From: Opitutaceae bacterium
Lineage (GTDB): Bacteria > Verrucomicrobiota > Verrucomicrobiia > Opitutales > Opitutaceae
Length of the DNA stretch: 64,000 bases
NCBI GenBank assembly: GCA_028284235.1
Contig: JANQSC010000023.1
Coordinates: 171,541 to 235,540, forward strand
Reading direction: 5' to 3'
Position numbers and translations under genes: made by a program
The notes under the pieces: generated by a model
Database searches by the model: none
What the model saw: the letters and a program-made list of their open reading frames with translations, nothing else
Told to the model about the DNA's origin: nothing
Part shown: one piece after another, positions 43,041 to 51,494 of the stretch
Numbering within the stretch: the stretch's first letter is position 1
Layout of the letters: the number at the start of each line of letters is the position of its first letter

Positions 43041-44294
43041 ATGGATGTACAAAGAGAGGACGTTCAGGCGCGCCGTCGCAAGCGCCGGATTAAGATGGTC
43101 GTAGGAGCGATCATGATCGTCGCGGTGGCGGGATTCGGCTTCAGCCAGCTGAAGCCGCCGGTATATCGAGTGGACGAAGGCTCGGTTTGGGTGGAGACTG
43201 TCAAGCGCGGCGAACTGCTGCGCGAGGTGAGCGGCATCGGAACGCTGGTTCCAGTCAAGAACCGGCTTATCACCGCCAGCAGCGTGGGAATCGTCGAGGA
43301 GCTTTTGATCTACCCAGGAACCGAGGTGAAGCCGGATTCGGTGATACTCGAAATGAGCAATCCGCAATTGGTATTGGACGCAGCCAACGCCCAGTTCGAC
43401 TTGACCGCGGCGGAAGCCGATTTCGAGAGCCTCAAAATTCGTCTCGAGGGCACGCTTTTGCAAATGGAGTCCGCCTTGAGGCAATTGAAAGCTCAATACG
43501 AACAGGCCAAGCTGCAGGCAGACGTCGATAAAGAGCTATACGAAGAAGGATTGGTGGCGCGATTGAGGTTCAAGCAGTCTCAGCTCAACGCCAACCAATT
43601 CAAGGACCGGCTGAACTTGGAGCAGAAGCGATTCGACTTCCAGTCCACATCAAACGAGTCTGAGCTCGCGACTCAAAAAGCGCAGCTGCAGAGCGTGCGC
43701 GGCCGCTATCAGCTCCTCCAGGATCAGGTCGAGCGGCTCAAAGTGAAGGCCGGACTGAAAGGCGTTTTGCAGCAGTTGCTGGTCGAGGAAGGCCAGCAGG
43801 TTTCGCCCGGGACCCTACTGGCGGAAGCGGCGGATCCAGCCGAACTCAAAGCGGTTATCCAAATCTCGGAGACGCAAGCCAAGGACATCACCATTGGGCA
43901 GCCATCCGTGATCGATACGCGAAATGGTGTGGTGAACGGACGCGTGATGCGCGTCGATCCGTCGGTCCTGAACGGAACTGTCGCCGTGGATGTACAAATT
44001 TTGGATGCGCTGCCTCGCGGAGCGCGGCCCGACTTGACAGTCGAAGGTAAAATCGAACTGGAAAACATGGCGGACGTGATCTTCGTGGCCCGCCCCGCAT
44101 TCGCGCGGGAAAACAGTTCGATGGGTATTTACAAGCTGGAGACGGACGGTTCGTTCGCGGAGCGGACGACGGTGCAGTTCGGAAGGAGTTCGGTGGGAGC
44201 CATCGAAGTGATTTCCGGATTGGAGCCCGGGGACAGCATTATCGCCTCTGAAACCTCGAAATTTGAAACCCACGAACGAATAGCAATTCAATAG
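43041..44294 (+). CDS. Periplasmic adaptor (MacA/HlyD-like membrane fusion protein)
   Basis: 417 residues. A single N-terminal TM (about 19-36) anchors it in the inner membrane. Then comes a barrel-sandwich half (VWVETVKRGELLREVSGIGT), a long coiled hairpin (about 110-230, rich in L/Q/E/K) that would reach the outer-membrane factor, the second lipoyl half (KAGLKGVLQQLLVEEGQQV), and beta-barrel and membrane-proximal parts to the C-terminus. Such adaptors couple inner-membrane ABC permeases to TolC. It is 21 nt after PadR-12 and 5 nt before the ATPase gene. No permease gene lies in this operon, so the partner is presumably one or more of the nearby ADOPs. Confidence 0.88.
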   Translation: MDVQREDVQARRRKRRIKMVVGAIMIVAVAGFGFSQLKPPVYRVDEGSVWVETVKRGELLREVSGIGTLVPVKNRLITASSVGIVEELLIYPGTEVKPDSVILEMSNPQLVLDAANAQFDLTAAEADFESLKIRLEGTLLQMESALRQLKAQYEQAKLQADVDKELYEEGLVARLRFKQSQLNANQFKDRLNLEQKRFDFQSTSNESELATQKAQLQSVRGRYQLLQDQVERLKVKAGLKGVLQQLLVEEGQQVSPGTLLAEAADPAELKAVIQISETQAKDITIGQPSVIDTRNGVVNGRVMRVDPSVLNGTVAVDVQILDALPRGARPDLTVEGKIELENMADVIFVARPAFARENSSMGIYKLETDGSFAERTTVQFGRSSVGAIEVISGLEPGDSIIASETSKFETHERIAIQ

Positions 44295-44299
44295 CGCCT

Positions 44300-44998
44300 A
44301 TGTATACGCAATCTCAGACAGTAATCAAGTTAGACAATATCAGCAAGGTCTTCCTGACCGACGAGCTGGAGACTCACGCGCTAAGCGACGTGTCATTGGA
44401 AATTGAGGACGGCGAGTTCGTCGCCATCAACGGACCGTCCGGTTGCGGCAAGTCGACCTTGCTGTCGATTCTCGGACTCCTGGACAAGCCGACCAGCGGG
44501 AACTACTCGCTCGGCGGTCGAGAGGTGGCCAACCTCTCTCAGGCGGAGATGGCGAAGATTCGCAACCGGGAAGTGGGATTTATCTTTCAAAGCTTCAACC
44601 TGATAGGGGATCTCTCCGTTTACGAGAACGTGGAGCTTCCGCTTACCTATCGCGGCATGAAATCGAGTCATCGACGGAATCTTGCCGAAGAAGCTCTGGA
44701 AAAAGTGGGAATGGCTCATCGGATGAAACACCTGCCAAGTCAGTTATCGGGTGGGCAGCAGCAACGCGTGGCAGTCGCCAGGGCCCTGGCGGGCAAGCCG
44801 CAAATTCTGCTGGCCGATGAGCCAACCGGCAATCTCGACTCCAAGAACGGTGAAGCCGTTATGGACTTGTTAAAGGACTTGAACGACGAAGGCGCGACGA
44901 TCTGCATGGTGACCCATGACGACCGCTACTCGAATTTCGCATCCAAGACGATCCACTTGTTCGACGGCAAAGTGGTCGAGGAAGCGCCCGTTCATTAG
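44300..44998 (+). CDS. ABC transporter ATPase (MacB/LolD type)
   Basis: 232 residues, a nucleotide-binding domain only. Walker A GPSGCGKST (45-53), Q-loop Q98 (FIFQSFN), signature LSGGQ (150-154), Walker B LLADEP (171-176), switch H207 (VTHDD). The ATPase of MacB is normally fused to its permease and that of LolCDE sits beside its permease; here it stands between the adaptor and the outer-membrane factor. It is the only ATPase in a window with eleven ATPase-less permeases, so it is the natural motor for them. That link is inference from context. Confidence 0.9.
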   Translation: MYTQSQTVIKLDNISKVFLTDELETHALSDVSLEIEDGEFVAINGPSGCGKSTLLSILGLLDKPTSGNYSLGGREVANLSQAEMAKIRNREVGFIFQSFNLIGDLSVYENVELPLTYRGMKSSHRRNLAEEALEKVGMAHRMKHLPSQLSGGQQQRVAVARALAGKPQILLADEPTGNLDSKNGEAVMDLLKDLNDEGATICMVTHDDRYSNFASKTIHLFDGKVVEEAPVH

Positions 44999-45030
44999 AC
45001 TGGTCTCTTAGATTCGAAAGAGTGTTCCCG

Positions 45031-46416
45031 ATGAAACGGCTAAGTCTAGCGGCGGCGGCCTTCGCGTGCGCTCTGCCGATGGGCGAATCGGCGGAAACTC
45101 TGACCCTGACAAAGCAGGACGCCATGACTTGGGCGATCGAGCGGAATCTGGGTATCGAGCGCGGTCGCTCGCTGGTGGCTATCGCGGGAGAGGGAATTCG
45201 AGCGCAGCAAAGCGTCTTTGATCCAACGCTTTCTGGCGCGTTCACAACGACGGATTCCCAAGGGGAATCCTCCGATTCGTTAAACGTCGATATCAATGGA
45301 ACGCTTTCCACAGGAGCGACTTACAATCTTGGAATCGACGCGAATGAAAATGTGAATACAGGCGGCGGATTCTCCTCATTCGCTGGAGTTAGCTTTACGC
45401 AGCCCCTCTTGCGGGATTTCGGCCTTGGACCCAATTTGGCCGCCTTGCGAATTGCCCGGCTTCAGTCGGACCAGAGCGAATGGGAGTTTAAGCAAACCTT
45501 GCTGGATACGCTCGCGTCGACGATATTCGCCTTCAACGACCTCTACGAGTCTCAGAAAAATCTGGAGAGTTCCATACGCGTGCGCGATTTGACAGCGCAA
45601 ACGGTTCGCGACAATAACAAGCGGATTGAGCTGGGCGACATGGCCCGGCTGGATATCGTGGAAGCCCAAGCCCAGCTAGCATCGCGCGAGGAGCGGGTTC
45701 TTTCCGCCCAGAACTTCGTGGCCCGGACGCAGAACCGAATCAAGCAGTTGATTTTCAGCAATGCGGAGGACGCTCTGGCGATGGAACTCGTGGCGGAAGA
45801 CTATATCGAGCCTGCCGTCTCCGGAGACTTCGAATCCTATCTCGCGACCTTGCTAGACAATAGCCCCAGCTATCACGTGGGTCAGATCGCCCTGGAAATC
45901 GCCCGAATTCGCCTCGGTCGGGACAAGAACCAGACCTTGCCATCCTTGGACTTGATCGCGCAATTTGGATACAGTGGATTTGGGGATTCCGTCGGTTCGA
46001 GCATCGACTCGGCGATCTCCAGCGGGGAAGAGTCGTTCACAGTCGGGGCCGCGTTTCGTTACCCAATCCTTAACCGGTCCGCCAAAGCTCAGGAAGCCAT
46101 TTCAAAGCAGAGGGAGCGTATTGCCGAGGTCGATTTAGAGGCGGTGAAACAGGCGATTCAACTCGAGTTCCAGTCGTCGTTCCAAATTATGCAGACCAAC
46201 TATCGGCGCGTGGACGCGACGCGCCTCGCCAAGGAACTCGCGGAGAAGAGTTTGGAAGCCGAAGAGAAGAAGCTGAATGCGGGGACCAGTTCCACATTCT
46301 TCGTCCTTCGCCTGCAAAGCGCGTTGGCGACCGCGGATTTGCGAGAGATTTCGGCCATCGCCGACTACAATCGCAGCGTAGCGGACTTCAATCGGCTTCG
46401 TGGCGTGCTGGAGTAG
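45031..46416 (+). CDS. TolC-like outer membrane efflux protein
   Basis: 461 residues from ATG 45031 (AAAGAG upstream); the in-frame GTG at 45022 is rejected. Signal peptide (1-20, MKRLSLAAAAFACALPMGES). It has the two-fold repeat of the OEP family: helical stretches about 35-240 and 255-455, with LGDMARLDIVEAQAQLASRE in the first half and KKLNAGTSSTFFVLRLQSAL in the second, both typical of TolC-type channels. It is the exit duct for the adaptor/ATPase system. Its last 29 nt overlap the convergent symporter gene. Confidence 0.88.
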   Translation: MKRLSLAAAAFACALPMGESAETLTLTKQDAMTWAIERNLGIERGRSLVAIAGEGIRAQQSVFDPTLSGAFTTTDSQGESSDSLNVDINGTLSTGATYNLGIDANENVNTGGGFSSFAGVSFTQPLLRDFGLGPNLAALRIARLQSDQSEWEFKQTLLDTLASTIFAFNDLYESQKNLESSIRVRDLTAQTVRDNNKRIELGDMARLDIVEAQAQLASREERVLSAQNFVARTQNRIKQLIFSNAEDALAMELVAEDYIEPAVSGDFESYLATLLDNSPSYHVGQIALEIARIRLGRDKNQTLPSLDLIAQFGYSGFGDSVGSSIDSAISSGEESFTVGAAFRYPILNRSAKAQEAISKQRERIAEVDLEAVKQAIQLEFQSSFQIMQTNYRRVDATRLAKELAEKSLEAEEKKLNAGTSSTFFVLRLQSALATADLREISAIADYNRSVADFNRLRGVLE

Positions 46417-48043
46417 CGGGCGAACGCGTGAATCGGCTTACGGCAACAAATACGGCCGTATTCACCGCAGCTCCGACAAAGCCGATATCGAACAGTCGCT
46501 TTAGGACGGAGGTGAGCCCGCTGATCGAGTCGACCACGCCATTGCCCAGCAGTACATTGGCGAAGGGCGTAAACAAGAAAACGACGAGAATTCCGCTGGC
46601 GATCCCGCAGATTGCTCCGGTTTGCGTTCCCCGCCGAATAAAGAGAGCGTCGATGGCCAGCGGAAGAAGCTGGCAGGAAAAGGCCATGGCGACGAACATC
46701 AGCTGGGCGATCAGGCTCAGCGGTTTGAAATCGGGATTCTTTTCGCCCAAGCCGACGAGCCAGAGCGCTAGAAGCGTGGCCACCACGATGACGCCGCGTC
46801 CAAACCAGGCCCGCTCCTTCTCGCTCGCTTTCGGACGTATGAAACGATCGTATACATCGCGCGTCAAAACGGCGCTCAGCGCGTGCAAGTTGCTGTCTGC
46901 AGTGCTCATGGACGCCGCCATTACCGCGACCAAGATCAACGAAACGACGACCACACCCAGGTTGGCGCCCAGCAACAAGGGAATGTGCTCTTGTATCATC
47001 GCGACGACTACTTGATCCACATCGCTGGCACTGGCGCCAATATTGGGGTGCGGCAAAATGGTTCCATCCTCTATCGAAGGCGGATACAATGCTCGGGCTC
47101 CCAGGCCGACGAGCAAAACTCCGAAGAGAAAGCAGCAAGGCAGCCCGACCGCGAAAATGAGGGCGCTCTTTTTCAGCGTCTCCACGGATCGAGCCGCGTA
47201 GTAGCGCATCCACTGGCCCGGTTGGATCATGGTGGCGAGCGAAGCGAACATGCAAAGCGTCATCAACTTCCACGGGGACCAGGCATTGGACGGGCCCGGA
47301 ACCGAGAGCGCTTCCGGCGGCATTGTGGTCAGCTGCGAGAAGAAGGAAGAAGGACCACCCATAGCGACTACGGTGGCGATTCCCGAAATGATCATGCCCG
47401 TGAACAAGAGCAGTCCCTGCACGACGTCGGTCCAGGCCACCGATCGCATGCCGCCGACGAGCACGTAGAGCATCGTCAATATTGAGAGCGCGATCGTGCC
47501 CGCTTCGAAAACGCCGTATTCCAAACCGAAAATCGAGATGCTACTCGTGTCGGGGAACATGCGTTGAGCGAGATAGCCGCCCGCTTTGATCTGCATGACA
47601 ATGTAGGGAATGACATAGAGAAACCCGACAAGCGCCACGAGGGAGCGGAGGAGCGAGGAATTGCCGTAGTGGTCCGTGATCAGGTCGGCGGGAGTAACGT
47701 ATCCGCGACTTTTACCCAATTTCCAAATACGCGAGCCGAGTAGGTAGATCGCCGCTCCGGAAAGGGGAAGATTCAGCACGAAGAAAAGAAACCCGACGCC
47801 GTCTTTGTAGACGAGTCCCGGAACGCCCAGCATGGCGGAGCTGGAGAAAAAAGTGGCCATGATGGTCAAAGCGGTCACGAGAACGCCTTGCCCGCGACCG
47901 GCCAGATAGTAGTCCTCCTCGGAGGTCTTGCTTTTCAAGTAGCCCGCGACGCCGAAGGCGAGGAGCATGACCATGTAGAGAACGAGGACGATTTGCGGGA
48001 CGGCACCCAAACTCGTTGCAATGAACACTCCGGAAACCGTCAT
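46388..48043 (-). CDS. Sodium:solute symporter (SSS family), SSS-A
   Basis: 551 residues from the ATG at 48043; the frame runs 66 codons further up, but that part is antisense to the small partner gene. About 13 TM segments, the family's YYLAGRGQGVLVTALTIMAT opening and a later VMAASMSTADSNLHALSAVL segment. SSS carriers take up sugars, amino acids, organic acids or vitamins with Na+. The start overlaps the stop of the small membrane protein by 4 nt (ATGA), as seen for carriers that need a small subunit. The next gene upstream is MetE-like. Substrate unknown. Confidence 0.87.
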   Translation of the reverse strand: MTVSGVFIATSLGAVPQIVLVLYMVMLLAFGVAGYLKSKTSEEDYYLAGRGQGVLVTALTIMATFFSSSAMLGVPGLVYKDGVGFLFFVLNLPLSGAAIYLLGSRIWKLGKSRGYVTPADLITDHYGNSSLLRSLVALVGFLYVIPYIVMQIKAGGYLAQRMFPDTSSISIFGLEYGVFEAGTIALSILTMLYVLVGGMRSVAWTDVVQGLLLFTGMIISGIATVVAMGGPSSFFSQLTTMPPEALSVPGPSNAWSPWKLMTLCMFASLATMIQPGQWMRYYAARSVETLKKSALIFAVGLPCCFLFGVLLVGLGARALYPPSIEDGTILPHPNIGASASDVDQVVVAMIQEHIPLLLGANLGVVVVSLILVAVMAASMSTADSNLHALSAVLTRDVYDRFIRPKASEKERAWFGRGVIVVATLLALWLVGLGEKNPDFKPLSLIAQLMFVAMAFSCQLLPLAIDALFIRRGTQTGAICGIASGILVVFLFTPFANVLLGNGVVDSISGLTSVLKRLFDIGFVGAAVNTAVFVAVSRFTRSPATPARHEAD

Positions 48044-48288
48044 TGCGGATCGTCTTTCCAGATTGTTTTGTAGGCGGTCACCACGATGGCCGCTTCGACC
48101 ATGAACCAGAAGACCGCCCACGCGTACAATGCGGGCGCGCCCAGAATCGTGCCGGCATTGGCCGCGTAGTCGTTGACGAGATAAAGCCCCGGGCCGGGGC
48201 CCATGACGAGCGCGAAGAGGAAGAGGGCGGCGAGCGTCCATGCCCGCTTGCGGACGGACGAGGGTTTATCGGGGTCGGGGGTGTCCAT
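48040..48288 (-). CDS. Small two-TM membrane partner of SSS-A
   Basis: 82 residues from ATG 48288; a TTG at 48330 would add 14 residues and is less likely. A short charged N-terminus (DTPDPDKPSSVRKR) is followed by two hydrophobic helices (TLAALFLFALVMGPGPGLYL and LYAWAVFWFMVEAAIVVTAY) and a KTIWKDDPQ tail. Size, topology and the ATGA overlap with the carrier match the small subunits seen beside some SSS transporters. The exact family is not recognised. Confidence 0.7.
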   Translation of the reverse strand: MDTPDPDKPSSVRKRAWTLAALFLFALVMGPGPGLYLVNDYAANAGTILGAPALYAWAVFWFMVEAAIVVTAYKTIWKDDPQ

Positions 48289-48346
48289 TGCCAAGGTCCA
48301 CGTTAAAGCGGACTCGCCTGGCGATGACAACCTTTTCTATTGCCCT

Positions 48347-49372
48347 CTATCGGCCGAGGAAAAGGTCGCGACCTTTGACCAGGGCGTCCATCTTGCGGTC
48401 GGCGATGGATCGCTTCAACATCCAGAAGCCGCAATCGGGGTGTACCCAGCCGATGCGGCCAGGGCCAACCGCCGCGGTTGCTTTTTGGATACGAGCGGCG
48501 ACCTCGTCGGGGGTTTCCACGTGGTTGACTTTGATATCGATGACGCCGATCCCGAGCTTGATTTTCGGGTCGATCTCTTTCAGCGCGTCGAGATCGTCGT
48601 CGGGCCGGTGGGCGAGCTCGAGGACGAGGTGGTCGGTGTGGAGTCCGTTGAGAAAATCGATGAGCGGCTGCCATCCTCCGGCCTGAATCGTTTGTCCGCC
48701 ATAGTTGCCGAAGCAGAAGTGCACGGCTTTTTCGCCGTTCACTTTGTCGAGAATTCGATTGATGGCTTTTTGAGCCAGCGGGGCGTTTTCCGGGCTACCG
48801 GGAACGTTGGCCTCGTCGACTTGTACGCAGGCGGCGGGGAGCGCGCTCACCTGGTCCGCCAAGGCGTCAGCGATGGCGAGAGTCAATTCCTCGAGTCCGG
48901 CGTAGTGGTTGTCGAGAAGCGTGCGGGCCAGCATGTAGGGGCTGGTGAGGGTGAATTTGAGCGGGCCGTTGGCGACGGCGGCGGAGCGGGCGCAGGCTTC
49001 TTGCAGATCGAGTGAACCCTCGCCGATCGGGCCGCGAACCACTCCGGCCGGCTTGCGGCGAAAGCTCATCTCCTGCTTTTCCTGGAAATTGCGAGCGTCG
49101 GTGAGGCCGACGTTTGTATCGATTCCGCCAAGACGCGAAATGAAGTACTCGATCATACCGTTCGTATCCGGATGGTTGACGTCGAAGCGATAGAGCTCGC
49201 CGTCGGTGGGCAGATCGATTCCGTAGCGTTGCTGGGTGTGGATGACGACGGCGGTGGCGTCTTCGACGGACTGCTCGCTGGGCAAGGCGGCCAGCCAGTC
49301 GATGGGGCTGTAGGAACCGACCGTGGTGGTCAGTATTTCCGGATTAGTGGGAAGAGAGGTGTCAAAGCTCAT
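48347..49372 (-). CDS. MetE-like (cobalamin-independent methionine synthase family) methyltransferase
   Basis: 341 residues, equal to the catalytic C-terminal half of MetE. The zinc ligands are all present: H218 and C220 (VHFCFGN), E252 (LVLELAH) and C314 (HPDCGF), plus VQVDEANVP (184-192), like the substrate-binding VQIDEPA of MetE. Such short forms move methyl or alkyl groups onto a thiol, or cleave thioethers, and are often not true methionine synthases. It lies 58 nt upstream of the small membrane protein and SSS-A on the same strand, so the carrier may import its substrate, possibly a methylated sulphur compound. That is inference. Confidence 0.85.
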   Translation of the reverse strand: MSFDTSLPTNPEILTTTVGSYSPIDWLAALPSEQSVEDATAVVIHTQQRYGIDLPTDGELYRFDVNHPDTNGMIEYFISRLGGIDTNVGLTDARNFQEKQEMSFRRKPAGVVRGPIGEGSLDLQEACARSAAVANGPLKFTLTSPYMLARTLLDNHYAGLEELTLAIADALADQVSALPAACVQVDEANVPGSPENAPLAQKAINRILDKVNGEKAVHFCFGNYGGQTIQAGGWQPLIDFLNGLHTDHLVLELAHRPDDDLDALKEIDPKIKLGIGVIDIKVNHVETPDEVAARIQKATAAVGPGRIGWVHPDCGFWMLKRSIADRKMDALVKGRDLFLGR

Positions 49373-49489
49373 GGTTGGGTGGAGAGTTTATACGCGATTT
49401 TGTTCTGCCCGTAATTCGCCGATCGGGCAATAGTGATCTGTTGTTCGGTAAACCAAAGACACGACCGCGACTAGAGATCCTGCTCAATG

Positions 49490-49736
49490 GTAGGGACCGA
49501 CGGCCCGTCGGAGACCCCCGAGGTGTCGAAAGTTAAGCGCATTAGCGTCAAAGTAAACCCGCCGGGACGTCGGGTTCCACCTTACTTCACTAGTGACTGG
49601 GGTGGAACGCGACGTCCCGGCGCGTTTATTCGTGCAGGAAATTTGATAAGTTCACGCCAATAGGCAAAGCCGGATGGTCCGCACTGTATTCTGGAACTGC
49701 CCAACCGATTCGGACGGCCCGGCGGTTCGTCCCTAC
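49490..49736. repeat. Repeat R3: nested compound inverted repeat
   Basis: The outer ends are GTAGGGAC (49490) and GTCCCTAC (to 49736). Inside, a 26-bp inverted pair (49556-49581 and 49601-49626) matches at 24 positions, and each arm is itself palindromic: AACCCG...CGGGTT in one and AACGCG...CGCGTT in the other. The left outer arm also folds (CCGACGG-C-CCGTCGG). It occupies most of the 392-nt gap 49373-49764; I see no gene in that gap. Confidence 0.7.
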
Positions 49737-49764
49737 CTGATTTTTGATCGATTGGAGTAGTGTC

Positions 49765-51168
49765 CTACTGAAATTGGATTGTATCCACGCCGAAGCCGGC
49801 CGCGTTCAGCGACGAGAGATCGAGTTCGCCCTTGCTGACATTGAGTCGTACGAATCCATTGCCGTCGGTGGTGTAGAGGCTGGGAAAGACGGCCTTTGTC
49901 GCGTTTTGCAGTTCAGGATCGAACTGCGAGAGTCCATTAAAGTAGTGGTGGCCATTGCGCTCGACGCTCTCGATTCCCAAGGCGGCTTGAACGACGAGAT
50001 CCTGGTGGTTGGCGATCGGGCCGATATTGGCGAGATCCTCGCCGCTCATCAAGTAGCGCTCCTCGCCGCGCTGGCGATTTTTGAGGGCGAGCGTGGCACG
50101 GTTGATAATGCCTTTGAATACGCCTTTGCAGTTTTTGTGGCTGGTGCCTCGGTATCCGAGCGCAAGCGCTTGCGGGAGCGAGTCGAGCGTCGCGTCGGAC
50201 TCGTCGATGATGATGGGCGGCGCCTCTTCCCAGGATCTCAAATCCGGGCCGATCGCGTCTTCGGACAAGGCGATGTCGCGATGAAAGGGTTGCTCGACGA
50301 AGAGGAGGTGGCGGAAAAAGGGGACGAGAGTGTCGTCGTTTTCGAGACGATGCCAGAATTGCTGTAAATCGGCCACGCTCCGAAATTGCTCGTTGCCATC
50401 GAGTGAGAACGCGTAGTCCGAATCGCCGATCGATTCGAGCAAAGCCGCGATTTGGGCGAGGCGTTTAACATCGGCGTCGAGTTCGCCGCCTATCTTTATC
50501 TTGAAGTGGGTGACGCCGTAAAACGCCATGACCGATTCCAGGGACTGGGGGAGGCCGTCGTCGAGACGTTCGTCATCGGGAATTTCGTCTTCGCGAATGT
50601 AGTCTGCCAGTCCGACGGTGTGCCTGACGGTGACTCGCGAGAGTGAGTGCTCGCCGAGCAGATCGCTGGGTCGATGCCCTTCGAGTTCAGGCCGGACGGA
50701 CCCCCAGGCAAGTTCGAAGGCGTCGCGTTGGAGGAGGGACTTGAACGTTTCGCCGGTGAACTGGCAAAGAGCGTCGATCATCGCTCGCTCGATCAGCGAC
50801 GTGCCGAAGTGGGCGAGGAGCGGTGGGATGCTCTGCTCGCGCCTCCAGGCGTCCTGCAGTTGATAAAGTTGAAACCAGAAATCGAATACGGAGGTCGCGG
50901 TGATCGTTCCGGCGTGATCGCCAGCGGAACGAATCACCCGGAGCATGTCCTCGATTTCGTCGAGCGGGTCCTTTTCAGCATCTTTGGTAAACCACTTCGG
51001 AGGAAGGTGGTCGGCGGATACACCTCGGACCGAGCGACCTCCGAAGGACGCTTCGATACGGATGAACACATGTGGAAGATGCGTCATCGTGGCGATGCCG
51101 TACTTGAACGGCATGCGCGTGGACAGGTCGTGGCGAACGATGTCGAAGGAGGTTAAACGGATTTCCAT
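49765..51168 (-). CDS. Enolase-superfamily (mandelate racemase/muconate lactonizing-like) enzyme
   Basis: 467 residues, longer than the usual 360-400 because of an extended N-terminal capping region. Barrel motifs: K223-x-K225 (HFKIKIGG), metal ligands D257 (SLDGNEQF), E292 (VEQPF) and D322/E323 (IIIDESD), then a SHKNCKG segment (343-349) that supplies a basic residue on the far side. This pattern fits acid-sugar dehydratases or racemases, which remove a proton alpha to a carboxylate using Mg2+. The exact substrate cannot be read. Divergent from the isomerase/epimerase/lyase operon across 326 nt. Confidence 0.85.
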   Translation of the reverse strand: MEIRLTSFDIVRHDLSTRMPFKYGIATMTHLPHVFIRIEASFGGRSVRGVSADHLPPKWFTKDAEKDPLDEIEDMLRVIRSAGDHAGTITATSVFDFWFQLYQLQDAWRREQSIPPLLAHFGTSLIERAMIDALCQFTGETFKSLLQRDAFELAWGSVRPELEGHRPSDLLGEHSLSRVTVRHTVGLADYIREDEIPDDERLDDGLPQSLESVMAFYGVTHFKIKIGGELDADVKRLAQIAALLESIGDSDYAFSLDGNEQFRSVADLQQFWHRLENDDTLVPFFRHLLFVEQPFHRDIALSEDAIGPDLRSWEEAPPIIIDESDATLDSLPQALALGYRGTSHKNCKGVFKGIINRATLALKNRQRGEERYLMSGEDLANIGPIANHQDLVVQAALGIESVERNGHHYFNGLSQFDPELQNATKAVFPSLYTTDGNGFVRLNVSKGELDLSSLNAAGFGVDTIQFQ

Positions 51169-51367
51169 TGAGACGTTGAGAGGTCGAGCGCGTCTTACGC
51201 GACGCTCAAATCTCCCTAGCGAGCGTCGCGGATGAATTCAATCTTCATTTGTCGTTTCCGCGATTCCGCGCTCGCTGAAAGCGCCTTTACAGTATATCGC
51301 TAAAAAAGTGGCGAATGACCGACACTTAGTGAGAAAGTGGCTCTTAAATCGGATTAAAATCTATTTC

Positions 51368-51446
51368 GTAGGGCCTTCGCTTGCGAAGCGCCGCGTAGGT
51401 GATGTCGTTGGCTACATTCGCGGCGTGGCGCAAGCGCCAGCCCTAC
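51368..51446. repeat. Repeat R4: REPIN-like inverted pair
   Basis: Two inverted 28-bp arms begin with GTAGGGC. The left arm folds as CTTCGC-TT-GCGAAG, while the other (read on its own strand) folds as TGGCGC-TT-GCGCCA, so bases changed together to keep the inner hairpin. It lies in the 326-nt gap 51169-51494 between divergent genes; the rest of the gap should hold the two promoters, but I cannot place them firmly. Confidence 0.72.
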
Positions 51447-51494
51447 ATTGTCGAATCTCTGGACATTCTATAAAGAACAAGCGGAACACTCCAA

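Noticed and set aside
1..46416. The permease array as an integron, prophage or conjugative element
   Set aside because: No integrase, recombinase, transposase, phage or conjugation gene is present; the layout is explained by tandem duplication of PadR-permease modules.
48043..48241. 66-codon N-terminal extension of SSS-A
   Set aside because: It overlaps the small membrane protein out of frame and is Arg-rich; the ATG at 48043 forms a standard ATGA overlap.
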